This document shows positions 1-7,814 of a stretch of DNA of 50,299 bases, piece after piece. The position numbers and the translations under genes are program-made. Each line of letters opens with the position of its first letter. Within the stretch, counting starts at the first letter, position 1. The DNA is from Alphaproteobacteria bacterium. Its GTDB lineage: Bacteria; Pseudomonadota; Alphaproteobacteria; JAJTHO01; CANGXP01. Location of the stretch: positions 1 through 50,299 of the forward strand of contig CANGXP010000008.1 in assembly GCA_947457935.1 (NCBI GenBank), written 5' to 3'. The notes under the pieces are model-generated. The model was not told the origin of the DNA, made no database searches, and was given only the letters and a program-made list of their open reading frames with translations.

Positions 1-20
1 AACGCGCTACGCTTGACTAT

Positions 21-62
21 ACCGCTCGCACCTCAAGATTTGCAAAAAAATTTGCGAGCGGT
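21..62. repeat. Hairpin-forming repeat unit upstream of the TA locus
   Basis: A perfect 10-bp inverted repeat (ACCGCTCGCA at 21-30, TGCGAGCGGT at 53-62) encloses an A/T-rich loop. Read on the minus strand, the core GCTCGCAAATTT followed by CTTGAGGTG resembles part of the repeat embedded in ubiA (27471-27503), so it may be a degenerate member of the same dispersed family. I see no gene in 1-293 apart from this hairpin and the promoter/operator signals near 234-279. Confidence 0.5.
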
Positions 63-233
63 AAAGCCCGCGCGGCGCTTGAGCGAAACATCGCAACTTC
101 TTCAGTTACGATGAGTATAGAACTGCGTAAGTCCTGTGTATATCATAAAAATGTTATTGAGCTAGTGCTGAAGCAGTTGCCAACGCGTTGGCAGAAGGTG
201 TGCTTGCGTTCTAAAACGTATTAATGTCATCTA

Positions 234-260
234 TTGACATTTTTCCCCCGTTATTATAGG
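234..260 (+). promoter_or_regulatory. Candidate sigma-70 promoter for the parD-parE locus
   Basis: TTGACA at 234-239 is a perfect -35 box. The best -10 candidate is TATAGG at 255-260, with a short 15-bp spacer. The predicted start point falls at the beginning of the palindrome at 266-279, which fits an autorepressed antitoxin promoter. The short spacer keeps confidence moderate. Confidence 0.4.
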
Positions 261-265
261 GTAAG

Positions 266-279
266 GGAATAATTATTCC
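266..279. promoter_or_regulatory. Perfect 14-bp palindrome, candidate ParD operator
   Basis: GGAATAATTATTCC is a perfect palindrome lying 14 bp before the antitoxin ATG and over the expected transcription start. Ribbon-helix-helix antitoxins of the ParD type commonly repress their own operon by binding short palindromes at this position. The palindrome is seen directly; the binding is inferred. Confidence 0.55.
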
Positions 280-293
280 GTCAAAGGTTCTTT

Positions 294-563
294 ATGACAA
301 GCAGTTTGCATGTAAGTTTACCTGATGAAATGCGGGCATATGTTGATTTGCGCACCAATGGTACACAGGCGTTTACAACACCCAGTGAGTACGTTCGTGC
401 GCTGATTCGCAGCGATATGGAGAAAGAAGCAGAACGCCTCTATGTCTTTGGCGAGCTGTTGAAATCTGCTGACGATATTAAACATGGGCGGTTGTATTCT
501 GCTGAGGAAGTTGCAGAGAGGTCGCAGGCATTTCTGGATGAACTTGCGCGAGAAGACCAGTAG
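294..563 (+). CDS. parD: ParD-family (ribbon-helix-helix) type II antitoxin
   Basis: 89-residue protein with the layout of ParD antitoxins. The N-terminal third (SLHVSLPDEMRAYVDLR, then PSEYVRALIRSD) matches the ribbon-helix-helix fold: a short DNA-contacting beta strand and two helices that dimerise. The acidic C-terminal half would wrap around the ParE toxin. It should neutralise ParE and repress its own promoter, probably at the palindrome at 266-279. The stop (561-563) overlaps a GTG at 563 and is followed at once by the toxin ATG at 566, the tight coupling usual for parDE. The toxin partner is frameshifted here, so this may be an orphan antitoxin. Family assignment is firm; the cognate relation rests on position. 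Confidence 0.85.
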   Translation: MTSSLHVSLPDEMRAYVDLRTNGTQAFTTPSEYVRALIRSDMEKEAERLYVFGELLKSADDIKHGRLYSAEEVAERSQAFLDELAREDQ

Positions 564-565
564 TG

Positions 566-938
566 ATGACCAAGACGTATCATCTCACAACAACGGCTGA
601 AACAAGTTTTTGGCAGGCATTGCGAGAAACAGAGAAAAAATGGGGTCATGCACGCGCTGAAAAGTATCGTCTTGATTTTCTCGCAGGGCTTCAAGACATC
701 GCCGATCATCACCGCACGTTCCATTCGCCCCATCGCGCGGCATTGGCAGCAGGCAAGCCTTTTTCTCTCCACCTAGTTGAATATCGCTATGTCGTCTTTC
801 AAGCGATGGATGAGCAATACCGTTATTATCAGCGGTATCTTCCACGAGAATATGGACATTCCCACAAGATTAAAGGAATTACAGGGGTTGGCGAAACACG
901 AGATTGCGGCGTTGCAGCGCAGGATTCTGCCGCAATAA
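566..938 (+). pseudogene. parE: ParE/RelE-family toxin, frameshifted
   Basis: From the ATG at 566 the first ~83 residues look like ParE (an AETSFWQALRETEKKWG helix, then LVEYRYVVFQAMDE). Around 815-818 the normal reading is lost. Moving into frame 3 from 816 restores a typical C-terminus (NTVIISGIFHENMDIPTRL, ending RRILPQ) with a stop at 936-938. A single missing base near 816 explains this. In the uninterrupted frame there is no stop, so translation would run on into the downstream oxidoreductase as one 483-residue product. The toxin is probably inactive, unless the base is a sequencing error or recoding occurs. ParE toxins usually target DNA gyrase. Confidence 0.75.
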
Positions 939-982
939 AACGCACCTTGCACTTTTGCCTCAATGCCCTTAAAACACTGGCA

Positions 983-2014
983 ATGACAACACACTCCCTT
1001 TCTTCTCTCATGCAACGCGGTGCTGCCTTTTTGGGCACTGACTATGCTATCATGGGCGGCGCGATGACGTGGGTTTCTGAGCGCAATCTTGTTGCCGCCA
1101 TTTCCAATGCGGGCGGATTTGGCGTGATTGCCAGTGGCTCTATGCCCCCAGAAATTTTACGCGAAGAAATTAAAGCCACCCAAGCGCTCACCGAAAAACC
1201 CTTTGGCGTTAATTTGATTGTCATGCATCCGCAACTGGAAGAACTGGCAGATGTGTGTGTCGCAGAGAACGTGAAATTTGTGGTGTTGGCAGGGGGCTTG
1301 CCGTCTTCAACGCTGATTAAAAAACTCAAAGACAATCATTGCAAGGTCATTGCGTTTGCGCCAGCACTAGTGATTGCGAAGAAACTCGTGAAATCGGGGG
1401 TTGATGCGCTGATTATTGAAGGTTTTGAGGCAGGTGGGCACATTGGCGCGGTTTCAACAACGGTGCTGGCGCAAGAAATCCTGCCGTTTATTCAAGAAGT
1501 CCCTGTGTTTGTGGCGGGCGGCATTGGGCGGGGCGAGGCGATTGTCGCCTATTTAGAAATGGGCGCGGCGGGTTGTCAGCTTGGCACGCGCTTTGTGTGC
1601 GCCACGGAATCAACCGCACATCCTGCCTTTAAAGCCGCGTTTATCAAGGCAAATTCTCGCGATGCCGTTGCCTCCGTGCAGCTTGATAGCCGCTTGCCCG
1701 TCATCCCCGTGCGGGCGTTAGCGAATAATGGCACGCGCTCTTTTCGGGATATCCAAGTCGCGATGATTGAGAAACTCAACAACAACGAGATTGAGCTCAA
1801 AGCTGCGCAATTAGAAATTGAGCATTATTGGGCGGGTGCCTTGCGCCGTGCAGCGGTTGAAGGCGATGTGGAAAACGGCTCGCTCATGGCGGGGCAAAGC
1901 GTGGGCATGGTGACAGCAGAGCAACCTGTCTCGGCAATTATTCAAGAGCTCATCGCCCAAGCAAACGAACACTTACACAACCGTGCTTCCTCTTCGAAAA
2001 AACAGGTTGCCTGA
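983..2014 (+). CDS. NAD(P)H-dependent flavin oxidoreductase / nitronate monooxygenase family
   Basis: FMN-dependent TIM-barrel enzyme of the nitronate monooxygenase (2-nitropropane dioxygenase)/FabK-like family, 343 residues from the ATG at 983. Visible signatures are the N-terminal YAIMGGAMTWVSE followed by LVAAISNAGGFGVIASG, and GFEAGGHIG, which in this family contacts the flavin phosphate. The physiological substrate cannot be read from sequence; relatives oxidise nitronates or reduce enoyl thioesters. The open frame extends upstream to 563 only because the ParE gene has lost a base; homology begins near 983, so that start is preferred. The stop overlaps the ptsP ATG by one base (TGATG), indicating translational coupling. 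Confidence 0.85.
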   Translation: MTTHSLSSLMQRGAAFLGTDYAIMGGAMTWVSERNLVAAISNAGGFGVIASGSMPPEILREEIKATQALTEKPFGVNLIVMHPQLEELADVCVAENVKFVVLAGGLPSSTLIKKLKDNHCKVIAFAPALVIAKKLVKSGVDALIIEGFEAGGHIGAVSTTVLAQEILPFIQEVPVFVAGGIGRGEAIVAYLEMGAAGCQLGTRFVCATESTAHPAFKAAFIKANSRDAVASVQLDSRLPVIPVRALANNGTRSFRDIQVAMIEKLNNNEIELKAAQLEIEHYWAGALRRAAVEGDVENGSLMAGQSVGMVTAEQPVSAIIQELIAQANEHLHNRASSSKKQVA

Positions 2015-4284
2015 TGACAGACAACCCCCGTCATCAAGGTTCAGGAAGCTGGGCAGGCTCCCGTCGTTTGCTTACGCGGTTACGCGAGGTGATGGCATCG
2101 CCTGACACCACCCAAGTTAAACTCAACAGCGTGGTGCAACTCATCGCGCAAGATATGGTGGCAGAGGTGTGCTCGCTCTATATCCGCAAAGCCGGCGATG
2201 TGCTGGAACTCTCCGCCACGCAAGGCTTGCGGCAAGAGGCGGTGCACCAAACACGGCTCTATGTCGGGGAAGGCTTGGTGGGGGATATTGCGTCCCACGC
2301 CCGTCCGCTCGCGTTAGCAGAAGCCCAAGCCCACCCTAATTTTGCCTTTAAGCCCGAAACGGGGGAAGAGATTTATCATAGCTTACTCGGCGTGCCAATC
2401 CTAAGGGATGGGCGGGTGTTGGGCGTATTAGTCATTCAAAATCGCACCGCACGGCAATACACCGAAGAAGAAATTGAGGTGCTAGAAACTGTTGCGATGG
2501 TGCTGGCAGAACTTGCTGCAAGCGCAAGGCTCGTTGCTTTGGCGGAAGTCAATCACAACGGGCAGGTTGCTTCCAGCCGCCTTGATGGCGTAAAAATCAA
2601 CGGCGGCGTGGCGATTGGCAAAGCCTTGCTGCACATTCGCGCTGTTGCGCCGCGCACCATTATTGCTGATAACGAAGAGGCGGAAATTGACCGCCTTACG
2701 GTTGCTGCTGCCGACATGCTTGCCTCCATTGATGCGATGTTAAGCGGCAAACTTGCTGGCAGTGATGAATATGTAGAGGTACTAGAAACCTACCAAATTT
2801 TCGCGCAAGATGCAGGGTGGATTCGCCGCATTCGCGAGGCGATTCATACAGGACTCACCGCAGAAGCCGCCGTCCAACGCGTGCTTAATGAAATGCGGGC
2901 ACGGATGCGCCAGTCAACGGATGCGTACCTGCGCGAACGCCTCCAAGATTTAGAAGACCTGACCCACCGCCTGATGCAGCATTTGCAAGGCGAACGGGGG
3001 CAAATCCCTGATGAGGATACCATTCTGATTGCCCGCTCCTTGGGGCCCATGGAGTTACTCGACTATCAACCCTATCGCTTGAAAGGCGTGGTGTTGGAGG
3101 AGGGGGCTGCAACCGCCCACGTCTCCATTATTGCCCGTGCCATGGGTATTCCCATGTTGGGCAGTGCACAGGGCATTTTGCAGTCTGTGCAAGCAGGCGA
3201 CACCGTGGTGCTTGATGCGAACGGCGGGCAGGTTTACGCGCGTCCTAATCTTGAAATTCTTGAGCGATTCCACGCCAATATAAAATTATTCAGCGAACGG
3301 CAACAACGCTATATCGCCGAAAAAGACCTTGCGTTTCAAACCAAAGATGGCGTGACGATTGAGGTAAAAATCAATGCGGGACTCGTGGCAGACGTTGAAT
3401 ATCTCCATACTGTAGGCGCAGATGGTGTGGGGCTGTATCGCACCGAAATCCCGTTTATGATTCGCGACAATTTCCCAGATAGCCTCACGCAAGAGGAGAT
3501 TTATCGTAAGGTGCTCAATGCCGCGAAGGGCAAATCGGTGGTGTTCCGCACGCTCGATGTAGGCAGCGATAAAACCTTGTCCGCCATGGATACACTCCCT
3601 AAGGAGGAAAACCCTGCCATGGGTTGGCGCGCCATTCGCATGTCGTTAGATAGACCGTCACTCTTACGGCAACAACTCCGCGCGTTGCTCAAAGCCGCAG
3701 CCGATAAAGAATTGCGGGTGATGTTCCCGATGGTGTCCGATGTATCAGAGTTCATTCGCGCCAAGCAAATTCTGCTGCTGGAGCGCGATAGCTTGAATGC
3801 GGCAGGGCACAAGGTTGCAGCAACGCTGCAAGTCGGCTCCATGTTAGAAGTGCCATCATTGTTGTGGCAACTGCCCACTTTGTTCAAGCACGTTGATTTT
3901 ATTTCTGTGGGCAGTAACGATTTGCTGCAATTCTTGTTTGCGAGTGACCGTTCCAGTCCCTTGCTTAATAACCGTTATGAAGCCTTGTCACCCCCGTTCC
4001 TCACTATGCTTGCAAGCCTTGCACAGCAATGTGACGCGGCAAAAATTCCCCTCACTGTCTGTGGGGAGATTGCAGGTAGCCCCCTAGAAGCACTCGCTCT
4101 CATCGGGCTTGGCTTTAGAAGCCTGTCGATGACCCCTCATGCGGTGGGCGCAATGCGTACCATGATTCGCTCTATGGAGGCCAAAAGTGTGGGCGAATAT
4201 GTGCAAACCCTGCTTCATGCGCCACACCCCAGCGTGCGGATTCAGCTCAAAAACTATGTGCGGGATAGGGGTATTGGGGTTTAA
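2014..4284 (+). CDS. ptsP: Phosphoenolpyruvate-protein phosphotransferase PtsP (EI-Ntr)
   Basis: Enzyme I of the nitrogen-type phosphotransferase system, 756 residues. It takes phosphate from PEP and passes it to NPr, then EIIA-Ntr, a regulatory rather than sugar-transport chain. An N-terminal GAF domain (about 25-170) is characteristic of EI-Ntr and absent from sugar EI. The phospho-histidine lies in TAHVSIIARAMG (His369). The C-terminal PEP-binding barrel has GADGVGLYRTE, VGSNDLLQFLFASDR and VCGEIAGSP with the catalytic Cys near 683. Length is normal for the family. Translationally coupled to the upstream oxidoreductase. Other Ntr-PTS genes are not in the window. Confidence 0.95.
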   Translation: MTDNPRHQGSGSWAGSRRLLTRLREVMASPDTTQVKLNSVVQLIAQDMVAEVCSLYIRKAGDVLELSATQGLRQEAVHQTRLYVGEGLVGDIASHARPLALAEAQAHPNFAFKPETGEEIYHSLLGVPILRDGRVLGVLVIQNRTARQYTEEEIEVLETVAMVLAELAASARLVALAEVNHNGQVASSRLDGVKINGGVAIGKALLHIRAVAPRTIIADNEEAEIDRLTVAAADMLASIDAMLSGKLAGSDEYVEVLETYQIFAQDAGWIRRIREAIHTGLTAEAAVQRVLNEMRARMRQSTDAYLRERLQDLEDLTHRLMQHLQGERGQIPDEDTILIARSLGPMELLDYQPYRLKGVVLEEGAATAHVSIIARAMGIPMLGSAQGILQSVQAGDTVVLDANGGQVYARPNLEILERFHANIKLFSERQQRYIAEKDLAFQTKDGVTIEVKINAGLVADVEYLHTVGADGVGLYRTEIPFMIRDNFPDSLTQEEIYRKVLNAAKGKSVVFRTLDVGSDKTLSAMDTLPKEENPAMGWRAIRMSLDRPSLLRQQLRALLKAAADKELRVMFPMVSDVSEFIRAKQILLLERDSLNAAGHKVAATLQVGSMLEVPSLLWQLPTLFKHVDFISVGSNDLLQFLFASDRSSPLLNNRYEALSPPFLTMLASLAQQCDAAKIPLTVCGEIAGSPLEALALIGLGFRSLSMTPHAVGAMRTMIRSMEAKSVGEYVQTLLHAPHPSVRIQLKNYVRDRGIGV

Positions 4285-4326
4285 AATTTCAGTATGCGGG
4301 ATGTGTTCGGATACCCTGTTTAGAAT

Positions 4327-4450
4327 CTCGCTAGACCGCTAGCGAAAACGCTGCACTTCGAGAATTCGAGGGGAATAAAAACAAGTTAATAACTTGTTTT
4401 CCCGAAAATCCGAAGGCGAGCGCGGAGTTGACTTAAGGTCAATGAGCACC
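4327..4450 (-). repeat. Dispersed palindromic repeat, copy A
   Basis: Fills most of the ptsP-grxC gap. Read on the minus strand it starts with GTGCTCATTGAC, then AAGTCAACTCCGC, and ends with TTTTCGCTAGCGGTCTAGCG. Both ends recur at 35591-35672, and the first half recurs at 47950-48030 and, more diverged, inside ubiA (27424-27510). It contains a second palindrome, AAAACAAGTT-aat-AACTTGTTTT (4378-4400). No ORF is plausible here. Confidence 0.7.
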
Positions 4451-4506
4451 GTATCGCAGAAATAAGGCGTTTGCAGCAAGGTATAGTAGAGATTATGAAT
4501 AGGGTA

Positions 4507-4779
4507 TTAAGCCGCCGCCGTCTCGCCCTTCAACAACCCATCCAATTTCCCTTGACGCTCAAGGGCATACAAATCATCACAGCCACCCACATGAAAACTG
4601 CCAATGAAAATTTGCGGCACGGTGGTGCGACCACCAGACTTTGCAATCATCTCCGAGCGTTGCGTAGGGTCTTTCTCAATATCCACTTCAATGGCGGTGA
4701 TGCCTTTTTGCGTAAGGAGTTGTTTTGCGCGTACACAATACGGACAAACTTGTTTAGAGTAGAGGGTGACAGAAACCAT
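4507..4779 (-). CDS. grxC: Glutaredoxin 3
   Basis: 90-residue class I dithiol glutaredoxin. The redox motif CPYC is at residues 12-15 after a beta strand (VSVTLYSKQV), and TVPQIFIG plus GGCDDLYAL form the glutathione-binding side. It would reduce protein disulfides and mixed disulfides with glutathione in the cytoplasm. Size and motifs are typical of bacterial GrxC. It is a single gene, transcribed away from the SDR gene, with a recognisable promoter at 4806-4834. Confidence 0.93.
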   Translation of the reverse strand: MVSVTLYSKQVCPYCVRAKQLLTQKGITAIEVDIEKDPTQRSEMIAKSGGRTTVPQIFIGSFHVGGCDDLYALERQGKLDGLLKGETAAA

Positions 4780-4805
4780 GATGAAACCTTTTGATGTTGC
4801 ACTGC

Positions 4806-4834
4806 ACTATAGATATATCACAATTCTGTAACAA
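4806..4834 (-). promoter_or_regulatory. Sigma-70 promoter for grxC
   Basis: On the minus strand TTGTTA (4834-4829) is followed after exactly 17 bases by TATAGT (4811-4806). The expected transcript starts near 4799, about 20 nt before the grxC start codon. Confidence 0.65.
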
Positions 4835-4877
4835 TTCAAAGGGGGGATGAAAATATTTTTATAAGGGGATGAAAATC

Positions 4878-5603
4878 ATGAAAACAGCACTCATCACTGG
4901 CGGCGCAACGCGTCTCGGGCGTATTATGGCGTTGCATCTTGCCGCGCAAGGCTACGCAATCGCCCTACATTATAATACATCAGCGGGTGCAGCGCAGCAA
5001 ACAGCGGCGGAAATTCGTGCGCTAGGGTTGCGCTGTGAGATATTTGCTCAAGATTTAACAGCAGAGGGTGCCGCAATAGCTTTATTCTCCGAGATTCAGC
5101 AAAAAATGGGCACTGTTGAGGTGCTCCTCAATAATGCGGCGATTTTTGAGCGCGATACCCTGCAAACACTCGGGCTACAAAGCTTTTTGCAGCATCAACA
5201 CGTCAATCTCTTAAGTCCGTTGTTGCTGATGCGGGCTTTCGCTCAACAAGAAAATATAAAAAATGCGTGTATTATCAACATGCTTGACCAAAAAATGCAT
5301 CGTCCCGATAGTGATTTCCTCTCTTATACTTTAAGTAAAATCGGACTTGGCAGTGCCACAACCATGCTGGCGGCAGATTTCGCGCCGCATATCCGCGTCA
5401 ATGGCATTGCGTTAGGCGCGATTATTCCTGCTCCCACCCAACGGGAAAGCCATTTTAACGCGATGCGGGAGAATACCCCGTTGGGGATTGGCGCATCGGT
5501 GGAGGATGTCTGTCGCGCCCTTGATTTTCTCCTACAATCACCCTCTCTGACAGGGCAAATTATCACTATTGATGGGGGCGCGTGGTTGGGTACAACACAC
5601 TGA
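4878..5603 (+). CDS. SDR oxidoreductase, pteridine reductase/FolM-like
   Basis: Short-chain dehydrogenase of about 241 residues. The nucleotide-binding motif is TGGATRLGR at the N-terminus; the arginine-containing form is typical of NADPH-using pteridine reductases (PTR1/FolM). The catalytic region has NMLDQK and then FLSYTLSK, where the usual SDR serine is replaced by Asp ahead of Tyr-x3-Lys, as in PTR1-type enzymes. It probably reduces dihydrobiopterin/dihydrofolate-like pterins. An ATG at 4869 is in frame, but the AAGGGG at 4862-4867 is better spaced for the ATG at 4878. Subfamily assignment is by motif only. Confidence 0.8.
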   Translation: MKTALITGGATRLGRIMALHLAAQGYAIALHYNTSAGAAQQTAAEIRALGLRCEIFAQDLTAEGAAIALFSEIQQKMGTVEVLLNNAAIFERDTLQTLGLQSFLQHQHVNLLSPLLLMRAFAQQENIKNACIINMLDQKMHRPDSDFLSYTLSKIGLGSATTMLAADFAPHIRVNGIALGAIIPAPTQRESHFNAMRENTPLGIGASVEDVCRALDFLLQSPSLTGQIITIDGGAWLGTTH

Positions 5604-5679
5604 AATATCTTGTTTTTAGAGAGGAAATAGGGGTATAGCGTGGTTAAGTGGAAGCTGTTCTATGAGGGGTAAAGTCTGT

Positions 5680-6153
5680 ATGTTGAAAATTCTTCTCACA
5701 TTGTTATTATTTCCTAGTTTCATCATCGCGATGTTTTGTAATAGCGCCCTTACTCATGCGCAAGAAAGCACGCTACCAATAGAGCTGTGTCATAAAGTCT
5801 TGAATTTAAAAAATGTTCAAAAATGTGATTGTAAGAAAAACGAAGAAGCTGTGGCGAAGAAACTGTATAATAATTTTGTATTAGAGGGGGGAGATTTAGC
5901 GGGGGGAGATACAGCCTTTCCTACCGTAGATATTGATGCAGATGGTAAGATTGATACGGTTATGCGCAGTTGTGGCAATGGGATTGATGCTTCTTGTTAT
6001 GTTTTCTCAGTATTGTCTTCTGGTCAGAAACTGACAAGCCAAGAATTGGGCATTGTTTCGCTGGCTATGTTTGATAAGAGAATGTATGTTATTGAAAATA
6101 TGAAGAATATATATTCTTTTGATGTCAATGGAATTAAACGTTTTTGCATATGA
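5680..6153 (+). CDS. Hypothetical secreted protein with a DxDxDG loop
   Basis: 157-residue protein I do not recognise. It begins with a signal peptide (MLKILLTLLLFPSFIIAMFC) with likely cleavage after THA, so it should reach the periplasm. The mature part is cysteine-rich (CHK, CDCKK, SCGNGIDASC). DIDADGKID resembles a calcium-binding EF-hand/FG-GAP-type loop. The start at 5680 is chosen because GAGGGG (5664-5669) is well spaced for it; an upstream ATG at 5662 is in frame. First gene of the accessory stretch leading to the RTX muramidase, and AT-richer than flanking core genes. An inhibitor or immunity role is possible but unproven. Confidence 0.65.
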   Translation: MLKILLTLLLFPSFIIAMFCNSALTHAQESTLPIELCHKVLNLKNVQKCDCKKNEEAVAKKLYNNFVLEGGDLAGGDTAFPTVDIDADGKIDTVMRSCGNGIDASCYVFSVLSSGQKLTSQELGIVSLAMFDKRMYVIENMKNIYSFDVNGIKRFCI

Positions 6154-6163
6154 AGGATACCAT

Positions 6164-6592
6164 GTGACAGAAGAACCCAATACTACTGCTGCACCCGCCA
6201 AGAAGAAAAAAGGCTTTTGGTGGTGGGTGTGGTGTTCGCTGTTTGTGGCAATAGCGATACCCTTTGTGGGTGCACTTGTTGTGTGGGTTTTGCTGGTGTT
6301 TGCGCCCCCTCCGCCGCCTGAAGTATACGCAGACTGGCCTGAATGTCCCTTGCGGGAAGATGGTGCAAATATTGGGTATTTTAACTTTGGAAAAGCAACG
6401 CTGGGGATACCAAGGGAATTCTTAAAATATGTGGAATTTACCGAACTTCATACATATGGTACGAATCTCTCCAGAACTTTATTGGGCTGTGGAAGACCTG
6501 ATTTGCCTGCCGAGCGCATAAGGCTTGCTACAATTCTTAAAAACAATAAATTAGCATACTATGAACCATTTGATGCCCCCCCCCCTACCTGA
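6164..6592 (+). CDS. Hypothetical single-pass membrane protein, N-terminal half of a possibly split gene
   Basis: 142 residues from the GTG at 6164, preceded by AAGGA at 6153-6157. The N-terminal leader MTEEPN..KKKKGFWWW is followed by one hydrophobic span (about 20-45, LFVAIAIPFVGALVVWVLLV) and a PPPPP hinge, so the rest probably lies outside the cytoplasmic membrane. The same leader (MTEExN..KKKKGFWW) opens the protein at 7110, so the two heads derive from one source. The frame ends just after a run of ten C residues (6576-6585). Removing one C would join it to the next ORF, giving a roughly 300-residue protein. Function unknown. Confidence 0.6.
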   Translation: MTEEPNTTAAPAKKKKGFWWWVWCSLFVAIAIPFVGALVVWVLLVFAPPPPPEVYADWPECPLREDGANIGYFNFGKATLGIPREFLKYVEFTELHTYGTNLSRTLLGCGRPDLPAERIRLATILKNNKLAYYEPFDAPPPT

Positions 6593-7064
6593 GACTGCAA
6601 TGTGTCATTCTAATTTTGGATACAAAGTAGAAGACTGCTCAAAGGCGATTTTTTTAGATATTTATTCTATTGACAAACTTCCTTTTGAACCGCGCGGTAC
6701 GCTTAAAGATCCACGTCTTAAAGATGACAGGATTTGCCCCGCCCCCTCTTCGATAACCCCCAAAGAATTCGAAACAAAAGAACAAAATTTTTTGGTCACA
6801 CTGCATCCCAATCCACATATTCGCTGTAATTGTGGCTATGGCTATGATTTTTACGATAAAAAACTTGGATTATCAATGACCTGTCAAAACACATTGTTGT
6901 TTGACACACTGGGAATTGGTGTGCAGTATACCTACTATACACAACCGACAACAGCAGAAGACATTGCTTTTATTGAACAAGTAATAAAAGACACTATCAC
7001 ACAATTTTACGAAAATGGTAAACACCCGTTTGTTATTCCCCCTCTGAAAAGTAAACAGCCATGA
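6573..7064 (+). CDS. Hypothetical protein, likely C-terminal half joined through a C10 tract
   Basis: About 163 residues, unrecognised. The ATG at 6573 (or 6561) lies inside the end of the previous ORF in another frame, with no clear ribosome-binding site, and the frame runs through the C10 tract. The sequence reads like a continuation of an extracytoplasmic domain: several cysteines (MCHSNF, VEDCSK, RCNCGYGYDF, MTCQNT) that could form disulfides, and no membrane segment or signal. I infer that 6164-7064 was one gene, interrupted or phase-variable at the homopolymer. Its stop overlaps an ATG at 7061 (ATGA) that starts an 11-codon gene remnant. Confidence 0.5.
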   Translation: MPPPLPETAMCHSNFGYKVEDCSKAIFLDIYSIDKLPFEPRGTLKDPRLKDDRICPAPSSITPKEFETKEQNFLVTLHPNPHIRCNCGYGYDFYDKKLGLSMTCQNTLLFDTLGIGVQYTYYTQPTTAEDIAFIEQVIKDTITQFYENGKHPFVIPPLKSKQP

Positions 7065-7083
7065 CCTTTAAATTAACCGCGCC
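7053..7083 (+). repeat. 31-bp direct repeat, truncated head of the 7815 gene
   Basis: Bases 7053-7083 are identical to 7807-7837. They carry the ribosome-binding region and the first seven codons (MTFKLTA) of the small gene at 7815. Here the frame closes after 11 codons (TAG at 7094-7096). It is a truncated duplicate, probably left by recombination in this stretch. Confidence 0.8.
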
Positions 7084-7109
7084 CATTGCCGCATAGTTAA
7101 GGGAAATCT

Positions 7110-7718
7110 GTGACAGAAGAAACCAATAACATTTTCACGCCAACAAAAAAGAAAAAAGGCTTTTGGTGGCGTTTGAGACAAGCTCTATGCTCTGATACAG
7201 TACTGAAAGTCCAGATTTGGGTTTTCTGGTTGTTCCTATCATTCTACTTTGTACGCATATGGGGGGTAGGATTATTATTTGCAGTAGCTTTTTTATCTCA
7301 AGGAGTTACCATTGCAGACTTTCTAGGGCTTGCATGGGTGAGTTCAGGACTTGTGGGTATATTCGTATCTTGGAATGTCTTGCTTTGTCTTGCAAAAAAA
7401 ATACCCATAACGCTGTTGGTCAAAGTACTGGCTGTCTATGCAAGCATTTCTTTGTATGCATTTGTATACATAGGAGGATGGCAACAAGTTTTATTCTCAT
7501 ATGGTTTTTTAGTTTTAGGACATTTTATCACGTTGATTCGTGTCCTTTGTCTGCCTACACGTGTTAATAAACTTGTTCGCCTGCCAGAAGACATTTGGAA
7601 AATACCCGAAAAAAAATCTTCGACAGAAGGAATTATTGTATATGGGATACTTTCAATTCCTTTGTTGTTTGCAATTTTTCTTTGGGTCGATTGGTTGATT
7701 AAGCACCGTGCTTTATAG
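7110..7718 (+). CDS. Hypothetical multi-pass membrane protein sharing its leader with the 6164 gene
   Basis: 202 residues from a GTG start, with AAGGGA a few bases upstream. The opening MTEETNN..KKKKGFWWR nearly repeats the leader of the 6164 protein, at DNA as well as protein level. The rest is different: roughly five hydrophobic segments (for example VQIWVFWLFLSFYFVRIW, YGFLVLGHFITLIRVLCL and a C-terminal span). The basic N-terminus should stay in the cytoplasm. I recognise no family. Lies between the candidate split gene and the small 7815 gene; a membrane-bound accessory or immunity role for the muramidase is conceivable only from position. Confidence 0.6.
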   Translation: MTEETNNIFTPTKKKKGFWWRLRQALCSDTVLKVQIWVFWLFLSFYFVRIWGVGLLFAVAFLSQGVTIADFLGLAWVSSGLVGIFVSWNVLLCLAKKIPITLLVKVLAVYASISLYAFVYIGGWQQVLFSYGFLVLGHFITLIRVLCLPTRVNKLVRLPEDIWKIPEKKSSTEGIIVYGILSIPLLFAIFLWVDWLIKHRAL

Positions 7719-7814
7719 TGATGTTTGTACACAAACCTTGTATTGATGAACGCGAAGAATAAACATTAAATCTTACGATGACAATCCCCCCAATTCTCTT
7801 GAAAGGAAACAGCC

